Origin: Pseudo-nitzschia pungens
Taxonomy: Eukaryota > Bacillariophyta > Bacillariophyceae > Bacillariales > Bacillariaceae
DNA length: 64,000 nucleotides
Direction: 5' to 3'
Assembly: GCA_037355855.1 (NCBI GenBank)
Contig: CM074760.1
Coordinates: 4,022,501 to 4,086,500 of the forward strand
Shown: piece after piece, positions 53,895-62,729 of the stretch
How the letters are laid out: each line of letters opens with the position of its first letter
Position numbering within the stretch: the first letter of the stretch is position 1
Translations under genes and position numbers: made by a program
Notes under the pieces: model-generated
Seen by the model: the letters and a program-made list of their open reading frames with translations, nothing else
What the model was told of the DNA's origin: nothing
Databases searched by the model: none

Positions 53895-54244
53895 TGTTAC
53901 GGTCTAAGGTAGAATTAGATGGCGTAATACGGGATAGAGGTATTTTTAAAGATGAAAGGTTAATAAATTGTGTTATAAAAGAGAATGGTTGAATACTTTA
54001 TGAAAATGGGAATGATTCCTTGAGTATGGAATGAATGATCGAACAATGATATTATTGTTCGTCGGGCATAGTATCATGATATCAATAATCGTTGAGTCAT
54101 GGGAATCTTTGTTTGAATTGTATGTGTATTCTTGTATATTGAATATTCAGTATATGTACATGAATATCATACATATTGGAGTATATGCGGGATTCAATAA
54201 TCATTTAGATCCTCTCGTAGGGGTACGTACGTCAGCCCGTAACA
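53895..54244 (-). repeat. 3' LTR of gag-only copy B
   Basis: 350 bp, near-identical to 56748-57097; differences seen near 54000 (T/C) and 54154 (T/A). Confidence 0.9.
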
Positions 54245-55394
54245 TAGTTCCCCAATGATTAGGTGAAGTTTGCATGTAGTTCAATACAATAGGTTCGGAG
54301 TTGAGTAGTATTGATGAAAAAGAGATATGCTTGTTTGGAGAACCGGTTGAAGATGATATATGCCATTTGAAATATTTCGAAGATATATGGTAATGTAGAT
54401 TGAAATGGGATTGAAGAAGGTTCTTCGCGATACTTTAGAAATCGAAGATTTGTTTCTTGTTCTTGAGAAGGGTCGTAAAGACATGGTAAAAATAGAAAAA
54501 GAGTCGAAGAAAATTCTTTTCCTCCCCCAACTGTGATGGACCTCCCCTTGGGTAGTGGAGCTGATTATATAAATTCGTTTGATTTGAAATCGATTGATCG
54601 GTTGAAATCAGTTGCTCTTGGTAGGCATAAAAACACCTCCTTTTGTAATAGGACTGATTAGGTAGGTGAAAAGCCGAGCTGCGTTGGATGTTGCTTGCCG
54701 TATCTGCGATTTGTTAAAGCAGAGAAGGGACGCATTGTTAGCAGTTGAATGGATGTTAAATTCAGGTGCGATTTGCCGTATACTTTGCCGGTCTTTATTT
54801 GGGTGTGTTTGCAGCAGTCTACCAGAGTTTCGGATTTTGTAACTCCAGAGCACCTCTGTGGGTTTTGAATATGGATTTCGTGGGATTGCTCTATTATTTT
54901 TGGAGCTCCCTGTGGACTATTTGTTTGTCCGGAACAAGGTTGGCCTTGTTGTTGCTGCTGCTGTACCCTTTTTCGATATCGATATATGATTCGATTCGAT
55001 TATTATGTTTTGCGTCTGTACCCTTATCGAGATCGATATCGATATATGATTCGATTCGATTGTTTGATTCGTTTGGCATAAGCGTCTGTACCCTTGCAAT
55101 TAGTTCGCGTCCGAACCGATCTGCGTCCAGATCTTTTATTGCTTTTATATTTGATTCTTCAGTAGTTGAATTGCCATAACTGAATCTTTTATTTTATCGG
55201 TTGATTGTTGCCGTCGCTTTTGGATCGGACTGAGCGCTTTGTATTTTAGTTCGAACATTTTGTTTGCAACAGGGCTCATCTCTGTAGGTTCCTTCCCCTT
55301 CTGGGAGTTCTCCTCCATGCGTCTTCCCAGGCAGCAGTGCTGACTGGCATTCAGGTCCGGTGGAGCTGAAGGCATGGTGCTGGATTCGTGATCC

Positions 55395-56528
55395 TTATGT
55401 TGTTGTTTGGTTGTGGATTACCGGGCGTTTTGTTAAAGGCCAGGTAATGGTTGGTTTGCCAAAACGAGGGCGTTTGGGTTTGAATATAATGGTGCCTTCG
55501 ATGGTTCTTTCAAGTGTTCCATCATGTTGAGCGCAATACGTTTCCATGGCGCGTTTCATGTGGGCTTGGAAGGATTCATTGGAAGCAGTGCATCCAGTTG
55601 CAGTGCTAGAGGTCGTAGCAGCGCTGTTGTTGCTGCTATTGCTCTTTTTGGAATATCTGTTCTTTGGGCATTCGGACCAATCGTGGTCATGTCCCGGAAT
55701 TCTGCAAGGGTTGTTGTACCTGCGTTTGCTGGGATTGTTTGCTTGTTCTTCTTCTTTGGATTCAGCGTTGGTGTCACTGTCCGAATTAGAGCTTGAATAA
55801 GAGCTTTCAGCGTCCGAATTGCTGTTATCGGCGCTTGCATTGCTGCTGATGTTGTTGATATCAGAATCATATGGATCGTCGCTTTGCTTGCTGAGTCTGT
55901 CCAGGGAGCTCATATGATCGACTATAAATTGTATAGTGGTGTGATGTCTGATTCCACTATGGATTCTGCAGTAGTCTTCAATCCATTCATTTGGGAAGCT
56001 ATGGAGCAAGATTGTCATCTGTTGTGGTTGGTTTAGATCAGCAGCAAAGCCTTGTAGTTTTTCAGTGTATTTGAAGAGTTGTTTCATTCGGTCTGCATGG
56101 TCTTTGCATGATACGGTACTGGATTTCTTCAGCGTTCGAAGGTATGTATGCATTATATCTTTTGCATCGTCGGCGCTGCAGTATTGTTTGATAAAGGCTG
56201 AAAGTGCTTGCTTGTATCCATTCCTTGTAGTTGGATAATCACGTTGGCTTCTTGTTAAGGCTCTCCACTTGGTTTGGGCATCGACGCAAAGGCATCGACC
56301 AAAGTATTTGATATAGTTGGTTACCGATAGATCAAGGTCTTCAGCTGCGTTTTGGAAGGCTTCTTCTGTATGTAGGAGTTCTTCTAAATCGACGTTTGTA
56401 AATAGAGGGACTTTGACGCTGTCTTCTTGGTCTTCGGAATTGTAAACTGTTAGTGTAACAAGTTTGGGATTGGAGCTATCGAAGGCTCTCTTGTAAGGGA
56501 TTGGAGGATCTCTGTATAGTCCTGCCAT
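55395..56528 (-). CDS. gag: Copia-type Gag, copy B
   Basis: 377 aa, MAGLYRDPPI start, the same plan as copy A: KDIMHTYLRTLKKSSTVSCK, ILLHSFPNEWI, acidic Ser/Asp stretch, CRIPGHDHDWSECPKNRYSK and a C-terminal SFQAHMKRAMETYCAQHDG block. It diverges from copy A along its length but keeps an open frame, suggesting both descend from functional Gags. On minus, the leader just before its ATG is an array of CGATCGATTCGG-type units (56530-56640). Confidence 0.88.
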   Translation of the reverse strand: MAGLYRDPPIPYKRAFDSSNPKLVTLTVYNSEDQEDSVKVPLFTNVDLEELLHTEEAFQNAAEDLDLSVTNYIKYFGRCLCVDAQTKWRALTRSQRDYPTTRNGYKQALSAFIKQYCSADDAKDIMHTYLRTLKKSSTVSCKDHADRMKQLFKYTEKLQGFAADLNQPQQMTILLHSFPNEWIEDYCRIHSGIRHHTTIQFIVDHMSSLDRLSKQSDDPYDSDINNISSNASADNSNSDAESSYSSSNSDSDTNAESKEEEQANNPSKRRYNNPCRIPGHDHDWSECPKNRYSKKSNSSNNSAATTSSTATGCTASNESFQAHMKRAMETYCAQHDGTLERTIEGTIIFKPKRPRFGKPTITWPLTKRPVIHNQTTT

Positions 56529-56529
56529 G

Positions 56530-56640
56530 GTTTCGTAGCGATCGACCGATTCGGTGTTCGATCAATTCGGTATTGCGATCGATTCGGTTTGCGATCGATT
56601 CGTTGTGCAATCGATTCGGTATTGCGATCGATTCAATATG
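56530..56640. repeat. CGATCGATTCGG tandem array next to gag start, copy B
   Basis: Six or so 17-19-bp units of GCGATCGATTCGGT type directly upstream of the gag ATG on minus. A shorter, more degenerate version lies at 44425-44500 in copy A. Confidence 0.8.
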
Positions 56641-56747
56641 CTTGTCAGGGTATCGTTGTATCCCTGTTGTTTAGGATAAAGGATGTTTCTTGGATTCAGT
56701 ACTGAGTTGGTTCTGTTTCTACTTTAAAGCACAAACAGTAATTACTG

Positions 56748-57097
56748 TGTTACGGTCTAAGGTAGAATTAGATGGCGTAATACGGGATAGAGGTATTTTT
56801 AAAGATGAAAGGTTAATAAATTGTGTTATAAAAGAGAATGGTTGAATACTTTACGAAAATGGGAATGATTCCTTGAGTATGGAATGAATGATCGAACAAT
56901 GATATTATTGTTCGTCGGGCATAGTATCATGATATCAATAATCGTTGAGTCATGGGAATCTTTGTTTGAATTGTATGTGTATTCTTGTATATTGAATATT
57001 CAGAATATGTACATGAATATCATACATATTGGAGTATATGCGGGATTCAATAATCATTTAGATCCTCTCGTAGGGGTACGTACGTCAGCCCGTAACA
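56748..57097 (-). repeat. 5' LTR of gag-only copy B
   Basis: 350 bp; bordered internally by the same CAGTAATTACTG palindrome as copy A. Confidence 0.9.
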
Positions 57098-57102
57098 GCC
57101 TT

Positions 57103-58687
57103 TGATGCACTCTGTGATTCTCCAAGGGTACTTCTCCACAAATATTCCCTACCACAGACTGGCTGTCAGCCCCTTGTTGATGCTATTGAGAGTGGTACTG
57201 CCAGTGCTGTATGTGATGGTTCATTTGATCCGGACCTTCTCAGAGGAACTTCTGCTTTCATTCTGTCACCCAATACCTCCACCAAGAATGCTTCATTGTT
57301 CCTCACTGGCTGTAATTTTGTCAGTGGATCCCCAGAGGATCAATCATCCTACAGGAGTGAACTGGCAGGTATCATTGGAGTTCTCACCTGTTGCACTGCT
57401 CTGGTGAGTATCTTTGATATTGCTTCTGGCTCTATCAACATTGCCCTTGATGGTGACACAGCTCTCAAACAAGCTCAGGGATCTTGGCCTTTGGTTATTT
57501 CCCAGAAGTCTTTTGATTATGTTTATGTCATCAGAAACATGATTTCTGCCCTGCCAATCTCTGTGCACTTTCAGTGGGTTCAGGGACATCAAGCTGGAAT
57601 CTTTCTTGATTGGTGGGCCCTTCGCAATCATCAGGTTGACAGCATGGCAAAGGCATTTCTCTCTGTCCATAGAGCTTCTGCCCATCACTATCCCAGACTT
57701 GTGTTTGAGCCTTGGGCTTTTTCTCTCAATGGATGCAAATGTTCAAGGTTTGATCAGAATGCTTTGCATGTTGCTATTTCTGGTCCTCCTCTTCTTAAAT
57801 ATTGGCAGACCCACCATGATATCCCCATTCCACACCCTGTTCTGAGTTCCATCCATTGGTGTGCCCATCTGTCTGCCTTCAAGCGTCTCCCTCCTGGCAT
57901 GCAAAGGTGGTTTGTCAAATTTGCTTCTGGCAGTATTGGTGTTGGCAACCAACTCCTTCACTACCAGTATCAGGATCACTCCAGGTGCCCATTGTGTGAT
58001 GCAGACAACGAGAAGGTGTCTCATGTGCTCTCCTGCAAGGACACTGGGGCAGTACAGCACAGTGTGTCAGCTTTCAAGGGACCACTGCAGAAGAGGCTTG
58101 AAGTTGAACAAACTGATCCCTCATTGGTGGCTGCCATAGTGGATCTTCTCACCAGAGTTCGGAAGGGCCAGAGAATTTATCCATCATCCTACTCACTTGC
58201 AATTGCTTCTGCTGTCAGGGCACAGAGGACTATTGGTTGGCACAACTGGCTTCTTGGTAGGTGGTCTCCTCGCTGGTACCAAATCCAGGCTGACTACTAC
58301 TCCCACATTGGAAGCAAGCGCTCTCCCAAACGTTGGGCTACAGCTATCATCCATCAGTTCTTTCTTACCTCCTGGGATCTTTGGACCTATAGGAATGAAC
58401 GACTCCATGGTCCTGGGGGTACCCTTGATGCTGAACAACACCAATCTCTTGATGCTTTCATCTCCTCTGAATTGGCCATTGGTGCAGCTGGTGCACTTCC
58501 CCAGTCACACTCCCTTTTACAAACCCCTTTCCAAGTCCTACAAGGTTACACCCTGACTGCCAAGAGGCAGTGGCTTGCAACCATCCACCTTGCCAGGAAG
58601 CAGTATGCAGCACCTGTCCAACCAGTGCAGCCATACCAACGAGAGGCTGCTCTCCTCAGAGCCTGGCTTACTGGACCTCAGGGTTGA
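57103..58687 (+). CDS. LINE ORF2, 3' part: RNase H and C-terminal zinc finger
   Basis: This continues the frame broken at 53894 (…PVDAF joins DALCDSP). RNase H residues: D in VCDGSFDPD, E in SSYRSELAGI, D in IALDGDTALKQ and D in RNHQVDSMAK with the preceding QWVQGHQAG. A C-x2-C-x8-H-x3-C finger (CPLCDADNEKVSHVLSC) and a basic region with WHNWLLGRWSPRWYQ and WDLWTYRNERLHG follow. RNase H would remove the RNA strand during copying. An APE + RT + RNase H layout fits I/Tad-like LINE clades. The frame ends QG-stop at 58687. Confidence 0.9.
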
Positions 58688-58983
58688 TTCCACTTTGTAC
58701 CTTGGTTTTGTCTTCTGTTCCTGCTTCTCATCCTGTCCCATACCTTTTGATACTGGGTCTTCTCCCACTATCTTCCTTCCCACTTCACTTTCTCTCAAGT
58801 CCCTATTTTGTGGGACTTGTTTGTCTTTCCCCTGCTTGATGTTCAAGGTTTGTTTGAAAATTTGTCGTTCTGCCACTTGGGGTCCTGACTCTCTGATGGA
58901 GGCGACGTTAAAGTCTGGTTACAGACTGAGTAATTTAGTTTCACCTTTGGTGATTAAAGTTATTTAAATACGTATATTATTAT
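58688..58983 (+). other. LINE 3' UTR with two hairpins and short ATT tail
   Basis: Hairpin a: AGTCTG-GTTA-CAGACT (58912-58927). Hairpin b: TCACC-TTT-GGTGA (58941-58953). Then TATTTAAATACG and a (TAT)n end. The last ~150 bp recur at 12.6, 15.6 and 22.6 kb in minus orientation. In hairpin b the outer pair changes together (T-A here and at 22659, C-G at 15647). Confidence 0.85.
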
Positions 58984-59001
58984 TGAATCGATGGGGTGGG
59001 G

Positions 59002-59640
59002 CCAGAGTTATTAATTTTCGCCGTTATTTGGACCGGTTTTTGCTTGTACTTCTTTGGGGGAGTATACTCAGTCTACAGTTCGATTCTCAAAAACGACTCC
59101 ACCAATTGATCCGCAAATCTATCTTGATATAATAGAGGTGTTCAAAGCGTTCCTGTTCGAATCGATGGGGTGGGGCCGGAGTTATTAATTTTTACCGTAG
59201 TTTTGACCGGGGGAGTTTTTCGATCGAAAAAAGACGCAAATTTGCTGCTGCTTGGACGCTTCGATTCTCGGAACACAGAGCTCCAATCGGTTTGAAACTT
59301 GCAGGACTTCTTCCTCTGATAGTGTAGATGCTTGGACTAGAAGGGGATAATTAGGGCACAGGTGGTTATGGAGATAGGGGAGGTGTGACAACTCTTAGTG
59401 CTGTGGTTGTTGAAATGGAGTTTTTTTTTCGAATTTTTGACCTTATTTTGTGGCCCGGTGTACAAAAAGGCCTGGCGCGCAATATAAGGCATGTTGGGTA
59501 TCGTTCAAACGCTCGTGACCTTGCCATTTCTCTCATCGGGTATAAATTAGTGTCCAAGGTGTAGTCTTAGAATGATTAGAGTTAGCAGAAACAGTCGACT
59601 GTTTGCTGTTGCTCTGGCTGATAACCTGTCACGAAAAACC
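59002..59640. other. Remainder of DDE transposon, non-coding
   Basis: Holds the rest of the first ~150-bp tandem unit, a full second unit (59086 to ~59202) and then unique AT-rich sequence up to the right inverted repeat. Short minus-strand frames at 59.2-59.6 kb have no recognisable content. Confidence 0.5.
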
Positions 59641-59668
59641 CAATGACTTTAGTGACTAAACCCTTACT
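59641..59668 (-). repeat. Right 28-bp terminal inverted repeat of DDE transposon
   Basis: CAATGACTTTAGTGAC...CCTTACT, a perfect reverse complement of 36171-36198. Confidence 0.75.
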
Positions 59669-59753
59669 GACTGCTTGTACAAGTAGCCTTACTGGAAGTA
59701 AACCTTACTACAGTACTTCATAATTACTGTAAGTAATATACCGACCTCCTGTT

Positions 59754-59847
59754 TTGGTTGGCACGTGTCCACCGTAAGTGTTGAATATTCCGAGGCACGC
59801 GCGCCGAGGAATATTTCAATACTTACGGTGTGACACGTGCCAACCAA
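59754..59847. repeat. Long hairpin H1
   Basis: Near-perfect ~38-bp arms (TTGGTTGGCACGTGTC ... GACACGTGCCAACCAA) with apex CCGAGGCACGCGCGCCGAGG. The right-arm counterpart at 63783-63836 is shorter and lacks that apex. Confidence 0.9.
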
Positions 59848-59859
59848 TCCGACTCTGAG

Positions 59860-59962
59860 TGGTCCCAAGAAACAGCGCTGCAACATCCCCTGCTCTATTT
59901 CCGAGGCGCTCGCCGCCAAGGGAAAAGAGCTGGGGATGTTGCAGCGCTGTTTCTTGGGACCA
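59860..59962. repeat. Long hairpin H2
   Basis: Arms of ~30 perfect bp (TGGTCCCAAGAAACAGCG ... CGCTGTTTCTTGGGACCA), extending with mismatches, and apex CCGAGGCGCTCGCCGCC. The counterpart at 63669-63770 has different stem bases that change on both arms. Confidence 0.92.
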
Positions 59963-60766
59963 CGAGGAGGAGGTTAAGGAGGTTAGGTATATTAGTTGCG
60001 TAATCCGAAGTTTCGAGGTGAGCACAATGGAGGGGACTGTTGCCAGCAAGCGTTGCTTGCTGCTTGTTGCTGCTGCAGGGTGTTTTCGATACCGGTACAC
60101 GAAAACTTGCAGCAGTACTGTATTACGTATCAGTACTGTATTTTGGATCCCGGTGCACGAAAACTTGTACTGCAATTTTACGTATACGTACATGAAAATT
60201 GGAGAATGTTACTAAAGAAATAAGTTTGTTTTTTGTTGTGGGACTCTGTAGGTGAGCAGTACACAGTGGTGTGTAGGAGAGTAATGAGGGGACGATTTTC
60301 ACACACAACTCAGTGCTTTGAGCAAATGAGTCGTGCGCACTCCCCTGCGCGCATTAAGAGAGATCCAACAGGCATGATTGAAATCTGTGTACAACCCCGT
60401 ACAATATGCACTGTATTTTTAACTTAACACGGTCTAACACGTTCTTTTTTGCTTGGATTTCAAGCAGAGCGCAATTCATAATTTTCAAAATAACAATTTG
60501 CAAACACCCTCGACCATGGGATTTTGCCTTTTCAAGTGTTTCCATCCTATTTCAACTGCGTCCAAGTGTTCTAAACTAGTCTGTAAGTGCAACGGTGTGT
60601 TTAGGTGTGTTTTGCGTCCTTTTGGGAGCATTTTTGTCCCTGTCGACATTGTTTTCTGTGGTTGCTTCTCGATCGGCAGCAATTTTGTTTACTCACACAA
60701 ACACTTTTAGCTTTTGACCATGGGATTCAGCAGCTCTTCACTGGTAAGTTTCAACAATATCCGAGT

Positions 60767-60816
60767 ACTGGCTGCTGTTTGTACGAGGCGCTAGCCGAGT
60801 ATAAACAGCAGCCAGT
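60767..60816. repeat. Hairpin H3
   Basis: 18-bp arms (ACTGGCTGCTGTTTGTAC / GTATAAACAGCAGCCAGT, one G-T-type mismatch) around apex GAGGCGCTAGCCGA. It lies in a block absent from the right arm. Confidence 0.9.
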
Positions 60817-61176
60817 TCGAGGAGGGAGTACTTTTTCCATTTTTGCTTCTTCTCGATTCATTCCGGTTACTCACAACAACACTTTTTTATTTCCACTGTG
60901 GAGTTTTTGTTGCAGCACCCACCATGGTGAGGCCTATTCAAAATGTTACTGATCGTCAAACTCGATCTTCTTCTACAGCCACTGCTTGCCGGACTCGGTC
61001 CTCATCTGCTCCAGCATCATCAAGAACACAACAACGCTCTGGAGCACCAAAAAAGCCAACAAGGAAGAACCCATACAAGAAGAAGAAGGCCCCCCCTCCG
61101 GCTACTTCTCCTCCTATCATCATTGGAAAAGGACAGAAGAAATGCCGCCGGCGCACTCCTCTCCCTCCTGTTTCGC

Positions 61177-62729
61177 AATCAACTTCATTTTTGTATTTAC
61201 ACTGTGTTTGCCAATCACTTTGCTCGCAAATGGACTCAGTCTCCATGACTTTCCTTGCTTTTGCCACTCCTGCAAAAACAAGAGGGGCGCAAAAACAGAA
61301 ATTGTGAGTAAAAAGATCACCAAGAACAAAGAAAACTCCAGCAAATCACGTAGAAACACAAAACAAAAAAAATTACCGAGATCTGTTGCTTTGACGCAGG
61401 TTTCCAGAAGATCGGATTAGGCCCTTCACACTCATCAGGAATCCAAGAAAGAAGTTTCAGTGTAGTTTGGTAGCAGGACATGGGATGGCGGTTGAAAGGA
61501 CAGGGGAGAATCTTCTTCTTGTTATTACCATCCTCGCGCGTTGGATTGCGAAGTGAGAGAGTATTTTGTTTCTGCCCAGTATAATTGTCCTTCAAGCGAA
61601 TGTAAGGGATACCTTTGAAGGCACCTGAAGAAATATTACCAAGTTCGAAGTCTTCTTTTACAAGCTGTGTGGGTTCTTTGCAGCCACGAAGAGCGCATTC
61701 AAACAGGAGATTCTCCAGGGCACACCAGACAAAGTGCTCGTCGTTGTTGAAAGGATCGAGTGGGTTGTTGGGATCTTTGATAGCTTGCCATCGCTTCTTG
61801 AACCAGTCCGGATCGAAAGACACCTTGTTAGGGAGGGTACCATACAGAGTCCTGTGTTCCAACACGATTTCGCAGTTCCTCTTCCAATACGCTTGCAACT
61901 CCCCTTGAGCATTGAAGTCCTTCTTAAAAGAATATGTGATACCATTTTTACTGAAGACAGCAAAAAGCCGTTTGTACATGGTTTTGAGACTACTCATTTC
62001 AAACTGGGCTTCAGCCCAGAGCTTGGGGTCCTTGGATATATCGACGTCTCGATATTCTTTCTTGTAGAGTGTCAATGCATGAACAATCAAGCATTTGTTC
62101 AAGACTGACTTCTTCAATGGACTGATAGGGGCGCGACATTCAATATAGAGACGTCGAGTCTTGACAGCAGGACACTCTGGATCAGGAATGGTATCTGCAA
62201 GTGAGCCCAACTGTGGATGCTTTTCCAATGATTGGAAGAACTCAAACTCATCTACCAACTTTGCCTTCTCGTAAGCCTTGGTATTGAACTGAAGGCCCAT
62301 AATCTCCTCTGTCTGCGTCCCAAACGCAACTGGGTTCTCAGCAATACCCTTTAGAATTGCTGCCAGGGAGAACACTCCATCAACTACACGACCCTCCTCA
62401 GGGGCTGTCAGCAGTTGAAGCTCTTGAACCTCAATACCAGCTGCTGCATCTTCAATCTGATCGTTGTTGTTTGAAGATGGTGTCCCGCCACCAGGATCCT
62501 TGTCAGTAGTCATTGTAGTAGTGGGAGGAGGATTGCTTGCTGTAGTAGAATCGATTGTAGTCGTAGTCGAGACTGTATCAATAGCAGTAGTAGCCAGAGC
62601 AGCAGTGGCCGGAACAGCAGTGGCCGGAGCAGCAGTGGTGAGAGCAGTGGCCGGTGGAGCAGTAGTAGTAGCGGGGGCAGCAGTGCTGGCAGGGGCATTT
62701 GAAACAGAGAGAGAGAGCGCCACCGGCAT
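61177..62729 (-). pseudogene. Truncated Crypton-like tyrosine recombinase gene
   Basis: On minus, the ATG at 62729 opens a frame with an Ala/Thr-rich start, then a folded region and a DUF3504/Crypton-type block: ENLLFECALRGCKEPTQL (first catalytic Arg), FKGIPYIRLKDNYTGQKQN, LPCPFNRHPMSCYQTTLKLL, then NPIFWKPASKQ. A 107-nt GT-AG intron (61376-61270) joins it to EWQKQGKSWRLSPFASKVIGK and KMKLIAKQ, matching the following Crypton segment. The gene then runs into the inversion junction at ~61177, so the HxxR box and nucleophile tyrosine are missing and it cannot be active. The upstream start equivalent to the left-arm ATG is followed by a TGA at codon 14 where the left arm has CGA. Confidence 0.65.

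Larger units (their letters stand above)
53895..57097 (-). mobile_element. Gag-only LTR retrotransposon, copy B, inserted in LINE ORF2
   Basis: 3203 bp; LTRs 53895-54244 and 56748-57097 (350 bp, TGTTACGG...CGTAACA) differ at about two positions; duplication GCCTT (53890-53894 and 57098-57102). The orientation matches copy A. A GGGGAACTA tract on minus beside the left LTR is the likely polypurine tract. The LTR is related to copy A's but has extra blocks, so the two are sister subfamilies. It splits the LINE RNase H domain. Confidence 0.92.
39334..58983 (+). mobile_element. Giant LINE (non-LTR retrotransposon), ~13.4 kb net, near full length
   Basis: Flanked by the 18-bp duplication TGAATCGATGGGGTGGGG (39316-39333 and 58984-59001). 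Layout: repeat-rich 5' region (39334-46458), ORF1 (46459-49643, one frameshift), ORF2 (49636-58687) with endonuclease, RT and RNase H, a 3' UTR with two hairpins and a short ATT tail. Two gag-only LTR elements (41879-44949 and 53895-57097) inserted later. Their removal with one duplication each leaves about 13,366 bp, long for a LINE. Confidence 0.9.
36171..59668 (-). mobile_element. DDE (pogo/Tigger-like) DNA transposon, split by a giant LINE
   Basis: Bounded by 28-bp perfect inverted repeats. It encodes one transposase on minus; net length without the LINE is about 3.8 kb. No clear target duplication was found: the left flank ends ...ACTA and the right begins GACTG. The LINE sits just upstream of the transposase start, within the first of two ~150-bp tandem units. 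Confidence 0.65.
59727..61176 (+). repeat. Left arm of a large inverted duplication
   Basis: Reverse-complement match of 62705-63864, with extra blocks (a longer terminal hairpin and a ~230-bp insertion near 60690-60880). The outer end reads ACTGTAAGTAATATACCG. It carries a copy of the start of the Crypton-like gene on plus (ATG at 60924, MVRPIQNVTDRQTRSS...), which reads into the inversion junction and stops at 61307. Confidence 0.85.

Noticed and set aside
57296..58687. A free-standing 463-aa RNase H protein gene
   Set aside because: It is the 3' part of LINE ORF2; removing the inserted element restores one continuous frame.
61120..61359. 79-aa minus-strand frame as an independent gene
   Set aside because: It starts inside the predicted intron of the Crypton-like gene, and its useful part is that gene's second exon running into the inversion junction.
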